Shown here piece after piece: positions 27,496-35,597 of a DNA stretch of 64,000 nt. Each line of letters starts with the position of its first letter. Position 1 is the first letter of the stretch. The translations under genes and the position numbers were made by a program. The notes under the pieces were generated by a model. The model was not told the DNA's origin. It saw only the letters and a program-made list of their open reading frames with translations, and ran no database searches. Source of the stretch: Acidobacteriota bacterium (GTDB lineage: Bacteria; Acidobacteriota; Terriglobia; UBA7540). The stretch lies in NCBI GenBank assembly GCA_021838785.1, contig JAKCCV010000008.1, forward strand, positions 62,001 through 126,000, read 5' to 3'.

Positions 27496-28788
27496 CTAGG
27501 AAGCGCTCGCGGCGACTGCCGTGGTAGCAAGCAAAGGCAGCACGTCGCCCCCGTGACGGAGCACAACCACGCCGGCGGAGCGGCCGGCAAGCTCGAAAGC
27601 CCTTTCAAGCGCCTTCTGCGGGGTTGAGGCGTGTTCAAAACCAAGATGGCGTTGCACCGGGGGAGCAATACCGGGTGAAACCATCACGCCGCGGGCGCGG
27701 TCTCGAATGACGCGGCCGACATGAACCAGGTGCGCGGCGGCCACCAAATCGGTCACGGCCTTTTCTTCCACCATTTTCTTGACTGCCTCCAACCCGTGAT
27801 AGCCGAGTGCCTCAACTTCCGGATGCTCGTCCGAAACACCGTGCGGGCAGGGAGTCACCAAAATGACCACCCCGCCCTCGGCAACGGCAAGCTCGGAGGA
27901 ATAGATGCCCTTGGCAGCCTGCCAGAGGTCATAATCCGCCGGGAAGGACTCCGCAATCACAATATCCGCCAAGCGGGGCTGAGGAACACCGTAGATGCGG
28001 CGCGAGTGTTCGGCGCCCTGACGATGCGCTGCAACCGGGTCGCCGGCGATAACGTGAAGAACGCGCTCTTCGGCGTCCATGACCACATTGACAATAAAAC
28101 GCAGCCCCGCCAGCCGGGCAATCTGTTCGACTTCGCGCCGCACGGGATTGTCGGCAATGCCTAAAATCTCATGGCCGGCAAACAAGGCGCTTTGCCAGTG
28201 GGTATAGCCGGTTATCTGCGGCCCCGAAACACCCGGTTGGACAATGGTCGAGCCACCCGTAAAGCCCATGACACGGTGCGGAACAATCATGCCGACGCCA
28301 ATGATAAAATCCGCCTCGCTCAGCATCCGGTTCACTCTAATCGGAGTGCCGTCAGGTGCTGTGCCAATTTCCTGGAGTTTGTCCTCCTCGCGCCAGTGGT
28401 GGAGATGAACTTCGTATCGGGCGGGGGTCTGCTCTCCCAGCTTCTTCGTGACCTCTTCGCGGCTCATCCGGGCGTGGGTGCCGGCGGCAACCAGAATCCG
28501 AAGGTTGTGGCGCGGGCAACCGGCCAGTTCCACCCGCCTGAGAATTTCCGGCAACAGTCGCGCGGCCGGCGTTTGCCGCGTGATGTCGTCCACCAGAATT
28601 AAAATGCGGCTTCCGGAGGATAACTGACGCTCAAGGGTCTGAGTGCCCACAGGATGGTCAAGAGCTTCCTGGACAAGCTGCTCAACCGACTGTGAGGGTT
28701 CAACCCGGGCCGGCTGAAGGACAGCCAACAGGTTGGAGTCCGGGATCTCAACCGCGGGGACGTCAGGATAGGTGAAGGAAATTTGCAT
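27496..28788 (-). CDS. LarA-like (nickel-pincer racemase family) protein
   Basis: A 430-residue member of the LarA/DUF2088 family, whose characterised members racemise or epimerise 2-hydroxy acids with a nickel-pincer nucleotide. DDITRQTPA matches the DDxTRPTP motif, GTHARMSREE the GTHR motif, and VPHRVMGFTGG and VSGPQITGY the cofactor region. At the expected GGxK (Lys184 in L. plantarum) the sequence is GGST, so the covalent Lys appears to be Thr. It could be a sugar-acid epimerase, as its neighbours handle sugars. It lies between an IolB-like and an MFS gene. Confidence 0.8.
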   Translation of the reverse strand: MQISFTYPDVPAVEIPDSNLLAVLQPARVEPSQSVEQLVQEALDHPVGTQTLERQLSSGSRILILVDDITRQTPAARLLPEILRRVELAGCPRHNLRILVAAGTHARMSREEVTKKLGEQTPARYEVHLHHWREEDKLQEIGTAPDGTPIRVNRMLSEADFIIGVGMIVPHRVMGFTGGSTIVQPGVSGPQITGYTHWQSALFAGHEILGIADNPVRREVEQIARLAGLRFIVNVVMDAEERVLHVIAGDPVAAHRQGAEHSRRIYGVPQPRLADIVIAESFPADYDLWQAAKGIYSSELAVAEGGVVILVTPCPHGVSDEHPEVEALGYHGLEAVKKMVEEKAVTDLVAAAHLVHVGRVIRDRARGVMVSPGIAPPVQRHLGFEHASTPQKALERAFELAGRSAGVVVLRHGGDVLPLLATTAVAASAS

Positions 28789-28908
28789 ATTCAGCGTTGG
28801 CGAATCACGCGCGACGGACGCGATGAGAGTCCGCCATGAAGCAACAAATTACCGGGGCTCATCTGGGACGATGTCTGGCCGGCGCTAATGACAGAGCGCT
28901 GCCCCACG

Positions 28909-29721
28909 TCACTGATTTTTCACCCAGGCGTGTTGCGGATCATCTGCCCAGGCGCCGTAGCGGCGCTCTTCGCCTCCTAATACCCAAGTGTAGTGGAGCT
29001 GATAGCCAGGAGCGGCCACGACGGGATGGTAGCCCTTGGGCAGAAGAACCGTATCCCCATCACGCACGACAAAGACATTGGAAAATCCTTCCGGGTCTTC
29101 AGGAGCCGTGTAGGTGTAAATAAACCCAAAACCCTGGGCCGGTTTGACCCGGAAGAAATAAATTTCTTCGAGCACCGCTTCATTGGGAGGATTTTTTCGG
29201 TCGTGCTTGTGAGGTGGATAACTCGACCAATTGCCGGGAGGGTTCAAGGTTTCCCCGGCGAGCAAGCGCTCGGCGGGTGTGCTTGTGTCCAAGGCCGAAT
29301 AAACCGTTCGCCGCCAATTGTCGCGGCCGGTCTCGCTCTTCTTGACGGTCGAACCCTCCAGAAGTGCAGGTGGCACCGTAGCCTTCGAGGGCGCGCTGAA
29401 AAGGCCCGCGTCCAATCTGTCAGAAACCGCGGTCACCGTGTAAGCCGAGTGAGGCGGAAAATAAATCATCACGGGCGGGCCGGAGAACACGTCGGCGCGA
29501 CCACCCACTTTGGAGAAAGTGACGGTTCCTGAAGGTGCTTTGATGGTGACGTCGGCGACCCCCGAGAAAAGGTCCAGCACGGCCTCGCGCCCTTCGAACC
29601 GACCAGCGTGGGACTCGCCTTTTTGAAGCTGGAAGCGAGCGAAGTCCAAAAACCGCATCGTGCCGGGGCCAACGATCTGCTGGAATTTCCCATTCGACTG
29701 AGCACGAATCAGGCGTTCCAT
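28909..29721 (-). CDS. iolB: 5-deoxy-glucuronate isomerase-like protein
   Basis: A 270-residue cupin of the IolB family, which isomerises 5-deoxy-glucuronate in myo-inositol breakdown. Key landmarks are NWRRTVY, the metal-binding PPHKHD with a following EEIYFF, and FVVRDGDTVLLPKGYHPV and YQLHYTWVLGG near the end; these match IolB rather than the related KduI. The ribosome binding site AAAGGAGG is strong. It is the first gene of a minus-strand set that continues with larA-like and MFS genes. No other iol gene is in the window, so the substrate here may be another sugar acid. Confidence 0.85.
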   Translation of the reverse strand: MERLIRAQSNGKFQQIVGPGTMRFLDFARFQLQKGESHAGRFEGREAVLDLFSGVADVTIKAPSGTVTFSKVGGRADVFSGPPVMIYFPPHSAYTVTAVSDRLDAGLFSAPSKATVPPALLEGSTVKKSETGRDNWRRTVYSALDTSTPAERLLAGETLNPPGNWSSYPPHKHDRKNPPNEAVLEEIYFFRVKPAQGFGFIYTYTAPEDPEGFSNVFVVRDGDTVLLPKGYHPVVAAPGYQLHYTWVLGGEERRYGAWADDPQHAWVKNQ

Positions 29722-29748
29722 AGCGTTTTCCTCCTTTCGTTCAGGTCC

Positions 29749-29807
29749 AAGTTAGGAACCGTTTCCATCTGTAACGTCTTTCCTTCTCGCCTGAGCGTTC
29801 CTAACTT
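29749..29807 (-). promoter_or_regulatory. 11-bp spaced inverted repeat upstream of iolB
   Basis: AAGTTAGGAAC (29749-29759) and GTTCCTAACTT (29797-29807) are a perfect inverted repeat with 37 bases between. On the minus strand a TAGAAT -10 (29817-29812) places the start near 29805, so one arm covers the start and the other lies about 50 bases downstream in the leader. Two regulator half-sites or an RNA hairpin are both possible. Confidence 0.55.
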
Positions 29808-29918
29808 CTCTATTCTATCTGGATTTTATTCGAGCGGCGGATGGTTTTTTGACCCCGAGAGGTTGCGATGAGCCGACCGCTTTGTTCGTTCCCGAGTGCG
29901 CCTGCCCGGTGATGCCTT

Positions 29919-30956
29919 TCATTTAGGAAAAGTAAAACTTAAGTCACGCCCCATCTTGAAGATTGGCTTTTTGCGGCGGCGAAGAAGGTCCTTATTTTCC
30001 GACATCGCGGTCACCAGAATGGGCATAGCGATGGTGGAATCGCAATGGCAAGTGACCATGCTGGCATCATGGGCGATTTTGCCCCAGCTCTGCGCCTCCT
30101 CGAACGTGCAACCGGACAGCCCGCCCCAATGCGGAGCGTCGGTCACCACCTGGATGGCATATTGGTGACCTTCGTGCGACTGTCGGATGAAGGTGGCGGT
30201 CACCTCGCTCTGTTGCACAAAATTCTTCGGCGTGCCACCGCCAAAATAGATGACGCCGCTCGCGGGCGACTGACCGGCCAAGCGCGCCGTCTCCAGAACA
30301 TCTCCAATGACATCGAACATGAATTCATTTTTCCCAAGAAAGCGATTCTCCGCAATTCCAATCCCAATGGAGGAATCGCCAATGGCGGGACAGTAGAGCG
30401 GAATGCGCGCATTATAAGCCGCTGTGACGATGCCGTCTTCCTTGGCCCGCCGGCTGATTGCCTTTCCGAGCAGGTAAAGGAATTCCCGCGTGGTGTAGGG
30501 GCGTTGGGGCCTCAAAGACGCGGCAAATTCCCCGATAAAGGCATCCTCTTGGCGAAATTCCTCTTCGTCGGCGAGGGTGTCATACATCCGATCAATCAGG
30601 TGCTTTTGCAGCTCAACGTCATCTATCTGGGGTGAGCTTTGGAAGTGATAGTGACCGAGCGTTTCATGGATATCGTGGAAAAAATTGGCGCCCGTCGAGA
30701 CCAAGCAATCAATCAGGCGGTTTTGAATCATATAGACCACCAGGCGACGCATCCCCGCCGGGACCATGGCGCCCGACATGCCCATCATAATTATGACCCG
30801 CTCGCCCAACATTTTTTTCCAAATTTGATAGGCAATGGCCAGATTCCTGCCCTGAAAAGAGATGCCCTGCATCTTTTCAAGAAGCGCGGCGACATTTTGC
30901 CGGGCGTCAATTCGGACCGGGCGGGTGGGATAACGCAAAATCTCGTGCTTTTCCAT
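29919..30956 (-). CDS. Deoxyhypusine synthase-like enzyme
   Basis: A 345-residue member of the NAD-dependent deoxyhypusine/homospermidine synthase family, which moves an aminobutyl group from a polyamine through an imine to an active-site Lys. The Lys motif GGGTPKNF and the HDIHE and PLYCPAIGDSS motifs are intact. Bacteria lack eIF5A, so the acceptor is another amine. The gene follows a pyruvoyl arginine decarboxylase by 75 bases on the same strand; agmatine from that enzyme is a natural substrate or precursor. The product is inferred to be a polyamine of spermidine or homospermidine type, but which one cannot be told. Confidence 0.85.
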   Translation of the reverse strand: MEKHEILRYPTRPVRIDARQNVAALLEKMQGISFQGRNLAIAYQIWKKMLGERVIIMMGMSGAMVPAGMRRLVVYMIQNRLIDCLVSTGANFFHDIHETLGHYHFQSSPQIDDVELQKHLIDRMYDTLADEEEFRQEDAFIGEFAASLRPQRPYTTREFLYLLGKAISRRAKEDGIVTAAYNARIPLYCPAIGDSSIGIGIAENRFLGKNEFMFDVIGDVLETARLAGQSPASGVIYFGGGTPKNFVQQSEVTATFIRQSHEGHQYAIQVVTDAPHWGGLSGCTFEEAQSWGKIAHDASMVTCHCDSTIAMPILVTAMSENKDLLRRRKKPIFKMGRDLSFTFPK

Positions 30957-31031
30957 TACACCTCTTTCGGCCTGTTTTCCTGCTTCAGGGAAAGTGCGCC
31001 GTGCTCATCAATCTGCGTCGAAGCGGGCATG

Positions 31032-31586
31032 TTATTCATCCACTCCTAGCAGAACCGAGGCGGCGAGGACCGTGGTCCATAATCCGCGCTTGTCCCCGAT
31101 GGCGGATTGAGTGTGATGCAGCGTGCGGACGATCTTGTTGGAGATGCGATAAATTTCCTTTTTCTCATCCCAACTCTGATCGGGGTCGAATTCAACCCCC
31201 AAGGTCGTCGCCAGCATTTCCGCGGCCAGCTCTTCGGCGTATTCACCCGCCACTTCCTCCGTTTCGCCAAAGGAGTGGTGTTCAGACAAATACCCGAAGG
31301 TGTTGCGGTCGGCGGGCATGGCTACGCCAATCGAGGCGGCAATCAGGCGATGAGGCTCGCGCGTGGAGTTCTCGCTCATCACCACAAACGTGACTTGCCC
31401 CGGCTTCAGTTCCTGGATTCCTTCGCTGCGGGGAATCAGCTTGCAACGCGGCGGGAAGATGCTCGAAACGCGCACCAAGTTGCACGCTGCGATGCCCGCC
31501 GAGCGCAACGCCAACTCGAAGCTCGTCAGCTTCTCCCGGTGCTTTCCGACCCCCTTGGTCAAAAACATCCTTTTCGGAACGAACAT
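31032..31586 (-). CDS. Pyruvoyl-dependent arginine decarboxylase
   Basis: A 184-residue proenzyme that cleaves itself to make a pyruvoyl cofactor and then decarboxylates arginine to agmatine. The processing site VSSIFPP (Ser41-Ser42) gives the pyruvoyl group on the second Ser. The N terminus [22 protein letters not shown] and the acidic stretch near [14 protein letters not shown] are family-typical. The Shine-Dalgarno GAGG is 7 bases before the ATG. It is the first gene of an operon with a deoxyhypusine-synthase-like gene, and its leader carries alternative hairpins. Agmatine or polyamine synthesis is the clear role. Confidence 0.93.
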   Translation of the reverse strand: MFVPKRMFLTKGVGKHREKLTSFELALRSAGIAACNLVRVSSIFPPRCKLIPRSEGIQELKPGQVTFVVMSENSTREPHRLIAASIGVAMPADRNTFGYLSEHHSFGETEEVAGEYAEELAAEMLATTLGVEFDPDQSWDEKKEIYRISNKIVRTLHHTQSAIGDKRGLWTTVLAASVLLGVDE

Positions 31587-31601
31587 CGGCGTGCCTCACA
31601 T

Positions 31602-31669
31602 CTCCCGCAGGCTGCCTGCCTCTGCGCCCTTTCCAAGCTCCTGCCTCAAAACTAGCGGGAGCGTCCCGC
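31602..31669 (-). promoter_or_regulatory. Alternative-hairpin leader of arginine decarboxylase operon
   Basis: In the minus-strand leader, A (GCGGGA, 31669-31664) can pair with B (TCCCGC, 31660-31655) or B (CTCCCGC, 31661-31655) with C (GCGGGAG, 31608-31602), so A:B and B:C exclude each other. C lies 4 bases before the GAGG Shine-Dalgarno. A small hairpin GCAGG-CAG-CCTGC (31619-31607) overlaps C. A:B is followed by TAGTTTT. The predicted start (about 31680) gives a leader of about 94 bases. Confidence 0.5.
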
Positions 31670-31686
31670 ACTGATAAAGAGAACGT

Positions 31687-31716
31687 AAACTAACAAATCT
31701 TTGAGAAAAGTGTCAA
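31687..31716 (-). promoter_or_regulatory. Probable promoter of arginine decarboxylase operon
   Basis: Perfect TTGACA (31716-31711) on the minus strand with a weak TAGTTT (31692-31687) at an 18-base spacer. The strong -35 supports it; the -10 is poor. Confidence 0.4.
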
Positions 31717-31819
31717 CGGAATTTTGCTCGGACGCCTCGGGCGGCGCGAGAGCCTTCTCTTCGGCCGCCGCTGGCCGCGATAAGGGAAGGCTCATGAGCA
31801 GTTTCGGCAGGCAAGGGGA

Positions 31820-31847
31820 TTGTATTATTTCGTATTTCTAGTATAAT
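31820..31847 (+). promoter_or_regulatory. arsR promoter, leaderless
   Basis: TTGTAT (31820-31825), 16-base spacer, perfect TATAAT (31842-31847). The ATG of arsR is 6 bases later, so the mRNA is probably leaderless. The surrounding AT-rich sequence has an imperfect dyad (TCG and CTAG), where ArsR could bind. Confidence 0.65.
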
Positions 31848-31853
31848 CGAATT

Positions 31854-32234
31854 ATGCGATATACCCACAGCAACGCCCAAGTTATCCGTTACGCGGAGAT
31901 GTTTCGTGCGATGGGGGCGGCGCCGCGGCTGCGGATCCTGCGGCTTTTGCTGACCGCTCACCCGCGAGGGTTGGTTGCGGGCGCGATTCAGCAAAAGCTC
32001 GGCATTCCAGCGTCAACGCTTTCGCATCACCTCGATACACTGCGCCACGTGGGCCTGCTCCGGGTCCGGCGAGAGGGAACCTTTCTTTGGTACACCGCGA
32101 ACACAGACTCTCTCCAACAACTCATGAACTTCCTGTACGCAGAGTGTTGCACGCGCAGCCAGGCGATTGCTCCGGACCGATGCGTGCTGGTTCGCCAGGC
32201 GCTGGCCCCACCGATCAGAAAGGAGAAGTCATGA
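31854..32234 (+). CDS. arsR: ArsR-family arsenic repressor
   Basis: A 126-residue winged-helix repressor. The DNA-binding core is [25 protein letters not shown], and a C-terminal Cys cluster (ECCTRSQAI...RC) is positioned to bind arsenite. It heads an operon in which each gene overlaps the next by 4 bases (ATGA): arsR-arsM-acr3-arsC. It should repress its own promoter and release it on arsenite binding. Confidence 0.92.
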   Translation: MRYTHSNAQVIRYAEMFRAMGAAPRLRILRLLLTAHPRGLVAGAIQQKLGIPASTLSHHLDTLRHVGLLRVRREGTFLWYTANTDSLQQLMNFLYAECCTRSQAIAPDRCVLVRQALAPPIRKEKS

Positions 32235-33091
32235 GTGACGAGATTAAAGAAGTGGTGAAGGAAAAATACGGCCAGGCAGCACTGCGAGTGATGCAAAGCA
32301 AGACAGGGGCCTCCTGCTGTGGATCCGCCGGGTCAGGATGCACGCCGTCCGACCCCATCACCCGCGCCCTCTACGCAGCGGGAGAGATTTCAGGGCTGCC
32401 CGACGAGGCGTTATTGGCTTCGCTCGGCTGCGGAAACCCGACGGCGCTCGCCGAACTCAGCCCAGGCGAGACGGTGCTGGACCTCGGCTCGGGAGGAGGC
32501 ATTGACGTTCTGCTCTCGGCGAAGCGAGTGGGGCCGGCGGGAAAAGCCTACGGGCTGGATATGACCGATGAAATGCTCGCTCTGGCGCGGGAGAACCAGC
32601 GAAAGTCCGGCATGGAGAACGCCGAGTTCCTGAAGGGCGAAATCGAGAGTATCCCCCTACCTGCCAATTCTGTGGACGTGATCATTTCAAACTGTGTCAT
32701 CAATCTTTCGGCGGACAAGGATCGTGTGCTACGCGAAGCTTACCGCGTGCTGAAACCCGGGGGGAGGCTGGCGGTTTCCGACATCGTGATCCGCGGCGAG
32801 ATGCCCGCCGATATTCGGCGCAGTCTTGAGCTTTGGGCCGGCTGCGTGGCGGGCGCGCTGGAAGAGCGTGAGTACCGCGCCAAGCTCGAGGCCGCGGGAT
32901 TTGAGGAAATCAGCATTGAGCCGACTCGAATTTACACCGGTGAGGATGCGCGCGAGCTGCTGGCCGCTGCCGGCCTGGATGTGGAAACCGTCGCCCCGCT
33001 CGTCGCCGGCAAACTCATGAGTGCCTTTGTGCGTGCCCGAACGCCATTGGCCCGCAGGGGAACAGGTGGTGGCAAGGGAGCCAAGTCATGA
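32231..33091 (+). CDS. arsM: Arsenite methyltransferase
   Basis: A 286-residue SAM-dependent methyltransferase that makes methylated arsenicals. The start is the ATG at 32231, preceded by AAAGGAG. The sequence has an N-terminal Cys cluster ([10 protein letters not shown]), the SAM site [13 protein letters not shown], the catalytic Cys in SNCVINL and a further Cys in LWAGCVAG, all typical of ArsM. It overlaps arsR upstream and acr3 downstream by ATGA. The presence of arsM with an efflux pump indicates dual detoxification by methylation and export. Confidence 0.94.
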   Translation: MSDEIKEVVKEKYGQAALRVMQSKTGASCCGSAGSGCTPSDPITRALYAAGEISGLPDEALLASLGCGNPTALAELSPGETVLDLGSGGGIDVLLSAKRVGPAGKAYGLDMTDEMLALARENQRKSGMENAEFLKGEIESIPLPANSVDVIISNCVINLSADKDRVLREAYRVLKPGGRLAVSDIVIRGEMPADIRRSLELWAGCVAGALEEREYRAKLEAAGFEEISIEPTRIYTGEDARELLAAAGLDVETVAPLVAGKLMSAFVRARTPLARRGTGGGKGAKS

Positions 33092-34170
33092 ACAAACCCA
33101 TCACGCGTAAATTGTCCGTTCTGGACCGCTACCTTACCTTGTGGATTTTTTTGGCCATGGCGGCCGGGGTGGTGGCCGGCGATGTGGCGCCCGGTTTTGC
33201 CAAATTTTTCGCCCAGTTTCAATCCGGAACCACCTCCATTCCCATCGCCGTCGGCTTGATTTTGATGATGTACCCCCCTCTCGCAAAGGTTCGTTACGAG
33301 AAGATCGGCCGGGTATTCCGCAACCGGAAGATCCTGCTGCTTTCGCTTTTCCAAAACTGGGTGATCGGGCCGGTGGTGATGTTCGTGTTGGCCATAATTT
33401 TTCTCCGTGGCTATCCGGCCTATATGGCCGGTCTCATCCTCATCGGCCTGGCGCGCTGCATCGCCATGGTCATCGTGTGGAATGAATTGGCTGAAGGCGA
33501 CACGGACTATGCCGCCGGACTGGTGGCTCTGAATTCGGTGTTTCAAGTTCTGTTTTATTCCGTCTATAGCTGGATTTTTATTACGATGCTTCCGCACTGG
33601 CTTGGCCTAAAAAGCGCCACTGTGGATATTTCGATGGGGGAGATTGCTCACAGCGTGTTTATCTATCTCGGGATCCCGTTTCTCGCGGGTATTCTCACGC
33701 GCGTGACGCTGCTTCGCCTGCGTGGCCTCCAATGGTATGAACAGCAGTTTATCCCCCGCATCAGCCCGCTGACGCTGGCCGCTTTCCTGTTCACGATCGT
33801 GGTCATGTTTTCGCTGAAAGGCGGGGCGATTGTCCGCCTGCCGCTCGACGTGGTGCGCATTGCGATACCCCTGGTCATCTATTTCGTGGTGATGTTTTTA
33901 GTCTCATTTTGGATGGGCCGTCGCTTGGGAGCGGATTACAGCCAGACGGCCACGTTGTCATTCACGGCGGCAAGCAATAATTTTGAGTTGGCCATTGCCG
34001 TGGCTGTGGCGGTGTTCGGAATTCATTCCGGGGCGGCCTTTGCGGCCGTTATCGGGCCACTCATTGAAGTTCCGGTCATGATTACGCTGGTGAATGTGGC
34101 CTTGCGATTTCGGCGCCACTTCAGCTCGGAGGGCGCCTTGGAGCGCCGACCTGTGGGCGCGCGATCATGA
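33088..34170 (+). CDS. Acr3-type arsenite efflux permease
   Basis: A 360-residue ten-helix carrier of the Acr3 family that exports arsenite without an ATPase partner. The conserved Cys in TM4 ([15 protein letters not shown]) and the acidic residue in TM9 ([14 protein letters not shown]) are both present. The start ATG overlaps arsM stop. No arsA-type subunit is in the operon; the ArsA-like ATPase 6 kb away has different family features. Confidence 0.93.
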   Translation: MNKPITRKLSVLDRYLTLWIFLAMAAGVVAGDVAPGFAKFFAQFQSGTTSIPIAVGLILMMYPPLAKVRYEKIGRVFRNRKILLLSLFQNWVIGPVVMFVLAIIFLRGYPAYMAGLILIGLARCIAMVIVWNELAEGDTDYAAGLVALNSVFQVLFYSVYSWIFITMLPHWLGLKSATVDISMGEIAHSVFIYLGIPFLAGILTRVTLLRLRGLQWYEQQFIPRISPLTLAAFLFTIVVMFSLKGGAIVRLPLDVVRIAIPLVIYFVVMFLVSFWMGRRLGADYSQTATLSFTAASNNFELAIAVAVAVFGIHSGAAFAAVIGPLIEVPVMITLVNVALRFRRHFSSEGALERRPVGARS

Positions 34171-34610
34171 CGAGGCCACGTATCCTGATTCTGTGCACGG
34201 GGAACAGCGCCCGCAGCCAAATGGCGGAAGGGCTTCTTCGACACTTAGGAGCCGGCCGATTGGAGGTGTTCAGTGCGGGCACCCGACCCACCGCCGTGCG
34301 ATCCGAAGCGATTGCCGCCTTGCAAGAATGCGGAATAGACATCTCCCGCCATCGCTCCAAATCCCTCGATGAATTTGCCGGCCAAGGGTTTGATTACGTC
34401 ATTACGGTGTGCGACCAAGCCAAAGAGAGTTGCCCGGTTTTCCCCGCTCGAACTCAGCGCCTGCACTGGAGTATTCCCGACCCCGCTGCGGTCGCCGGCT
34501 CGCAGGAGGAGAGGATGGCCGCTTTCCGTGAGGCCCGAGATGATCTCCAGCGCCGCCTTCAGGACTTTGTTCGATCAATCTTCGGCGACAGCTTTGGTTT
34601 GCGGGATTGA
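34167..34610 (+). CDS. arsC: Arsenate reductase, LMW-phosphatase type
   Basis: A 147-residue thioredoxin-coupled arsenate reductase. The P-loop CTGNSARS has Cys10; two further Cys lie in [12 protein letters not shown], matching the Cys82/Cys89 relay of the S. aureus/B. subtilis enzymes. The start overlaps acr3 by 4 bases, completing the coupled set arsR-arsM-acr3-arsC. The weak hairpin after the stop (34617-34633) has no T-run. Confidence 0.94.
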   Translation: MTRPRILILCTGNSARSQMAEGLLRHLGAGRLEVFSAGTRPTAVRSEAIAALQECGIDISRHRSKSLDEFAGQGFDYVITVCDQAKESCPVFPARTQRLHWSIPDPAAVAGSQEERMAAFREARDDLQRRLQDFVRSIFGDSFGLRD

Positions 34611-34837
34611 CTCGAGCGCGTTACCGTCACGCGAAATCATTTTGATTAAAGAAATAGGCGCCCTCCCGCCGCGTTCGCGGTCAGCCAGGGGAGCGGACCC
34701 GGAGAGAGGCATTAGGCTCCTGGGCCTTGCAATTTTGCATTTGACCGATGCCCGCAATGGTGTTCCAATGGGCGTAAGCGGTCGCGGCCAACCAGCGGGG
34801 CCGAGGGACGCATCAGGAAAGGGGTAGGGGAGAAGCT
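34611..34837. other. Region between arsC and secreted protein gene
   Basis: These 227 bases hold no gene I can support. A hairpin near 34749-34772 (GCCC...GGGC with an inner ATGG/CCA pairing) lies mid-way and a good GGGGAG Shine-Dalgarno precedes the next ATG. The hairpin does not match a riboswitch class that I know. Confidence 0.4.
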
Positions 34838-35503
34838 ATGCGAACCGTTTTGAACTGGGTGATGGTCGTGGGCATAGGAGTTCTGATGTCGCCACCGCTG
34901 TGGGCACAGACTTCCTTGGCGCAGGCGCAATATCAATACACCATCCCCGAGGGAACCGAGTTTAAGCTGGTCCTCCATACCGAGATCAACTCGAAACGAT
35001 CTCGCAAGGGCGACGTGGTCATCTGCACGTTGCTTGATCCAGTCTATGTGGAGGATCGGTTGGTGTTGCCTCGAGGGATTCGCGTTTACGGACACATCAC
35101 GGAGATTCATCCGGCTCGCCGGCGCGGCAAAGGCGGCTTCGTTTATGTGGAGTTCGACTCCCTCGAGTTGCCGAGCGGCCAGAAAGTTGCCCTCATGGGC
35201 TCGCTCACCGAGGTTTTCTCGAGCGTGGGCAAGAGCGGCTCGAAGGTGGGCCCAGAAGGCAATCTGCGGGGCGGCTCGGCCAATCGCAAAGAGCAGCTCG
35301 CGTTATTTGCGGCACCGACGGCGGCAGGGGCCGTCGGGGGCGTGGGACCTGGAATCGCTGCGGCAGCGGGTGGGCTGGCGGCGGCGCTACTTCTCCCCCA
35401 CGGTAAGCAAGCCAAACTGTTGGCCGGCTCCCTGATTGGCATGCGCCTCGACCAAGATTTAACAATCACGCTTCCGCCTCCCAAGCACCCTCTGCGCTAC
35501 TGA
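34838..35503 (+). CDS. Secreted protein with predicted beta-rich domain
   Basis: A 221-residue protein with a Sec signal peptide (hydrophobic 7-20, cleavage probably after LWAQ). The mature region begins EGTEFKLVLHTEINSK, followed by strands (GDVVICTLLDPVYVEDRLVLPRG) reminiscent of TrbI/VirB10-like C-terminal barrels. A glycine-rich hydrophobic patch (GAVGGVGPGIAAAAGGLAAALLL) may insert in a membrane. Such proteins are common in Acidobacteriota, but I do not know a function. It is transcribed alone with a GGGGAG Shine-Dalgarno. Confidence 0.7.
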   Translation: MRTVLNWVMVVGIGVLMSPPLWAQTSLAQAQYQYTIPEGTEFKLVLHTEINSKRSRKGDVVICTLLDPVYVEDRLVLPRGIRVYGHITEIHPARRRGKGGFVYVEFDSLELPSGQKVALMGSLTEVFSSVGKSGSKVGPEGNLRGGSANRKEQLALFAAPTAAGAVGGVGPGIAAAAGGLAAALLLPHGKQAKLLAGSLIGMRLDQDLTITLPPPKHPLRY

Positions 35504-35597
35504 TACTTTTGCCCGCATGGGTTCCTGCCTTTCGATAATCCTTTCGTTGGGATGGCCGGGGGAAGCTGTCGGCTTTGGGGCGTCCGCGGACTTAAAG

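Noticed and set aside
28909-29721. Calling the IolB-like cupin KduI
   Set aside because: The HKHD and EEIYFF motifs and GNWSSYPP segment fit IolB better than KduI.
34740-34780. Hairpin near 34749-34772 as a cyclic-di-GMP riboswitch
   Set aside because: The conserved core (GCA-AA, CGCAAAGCC and tetraloop receptor) is absent; the stem is short and imperfect.
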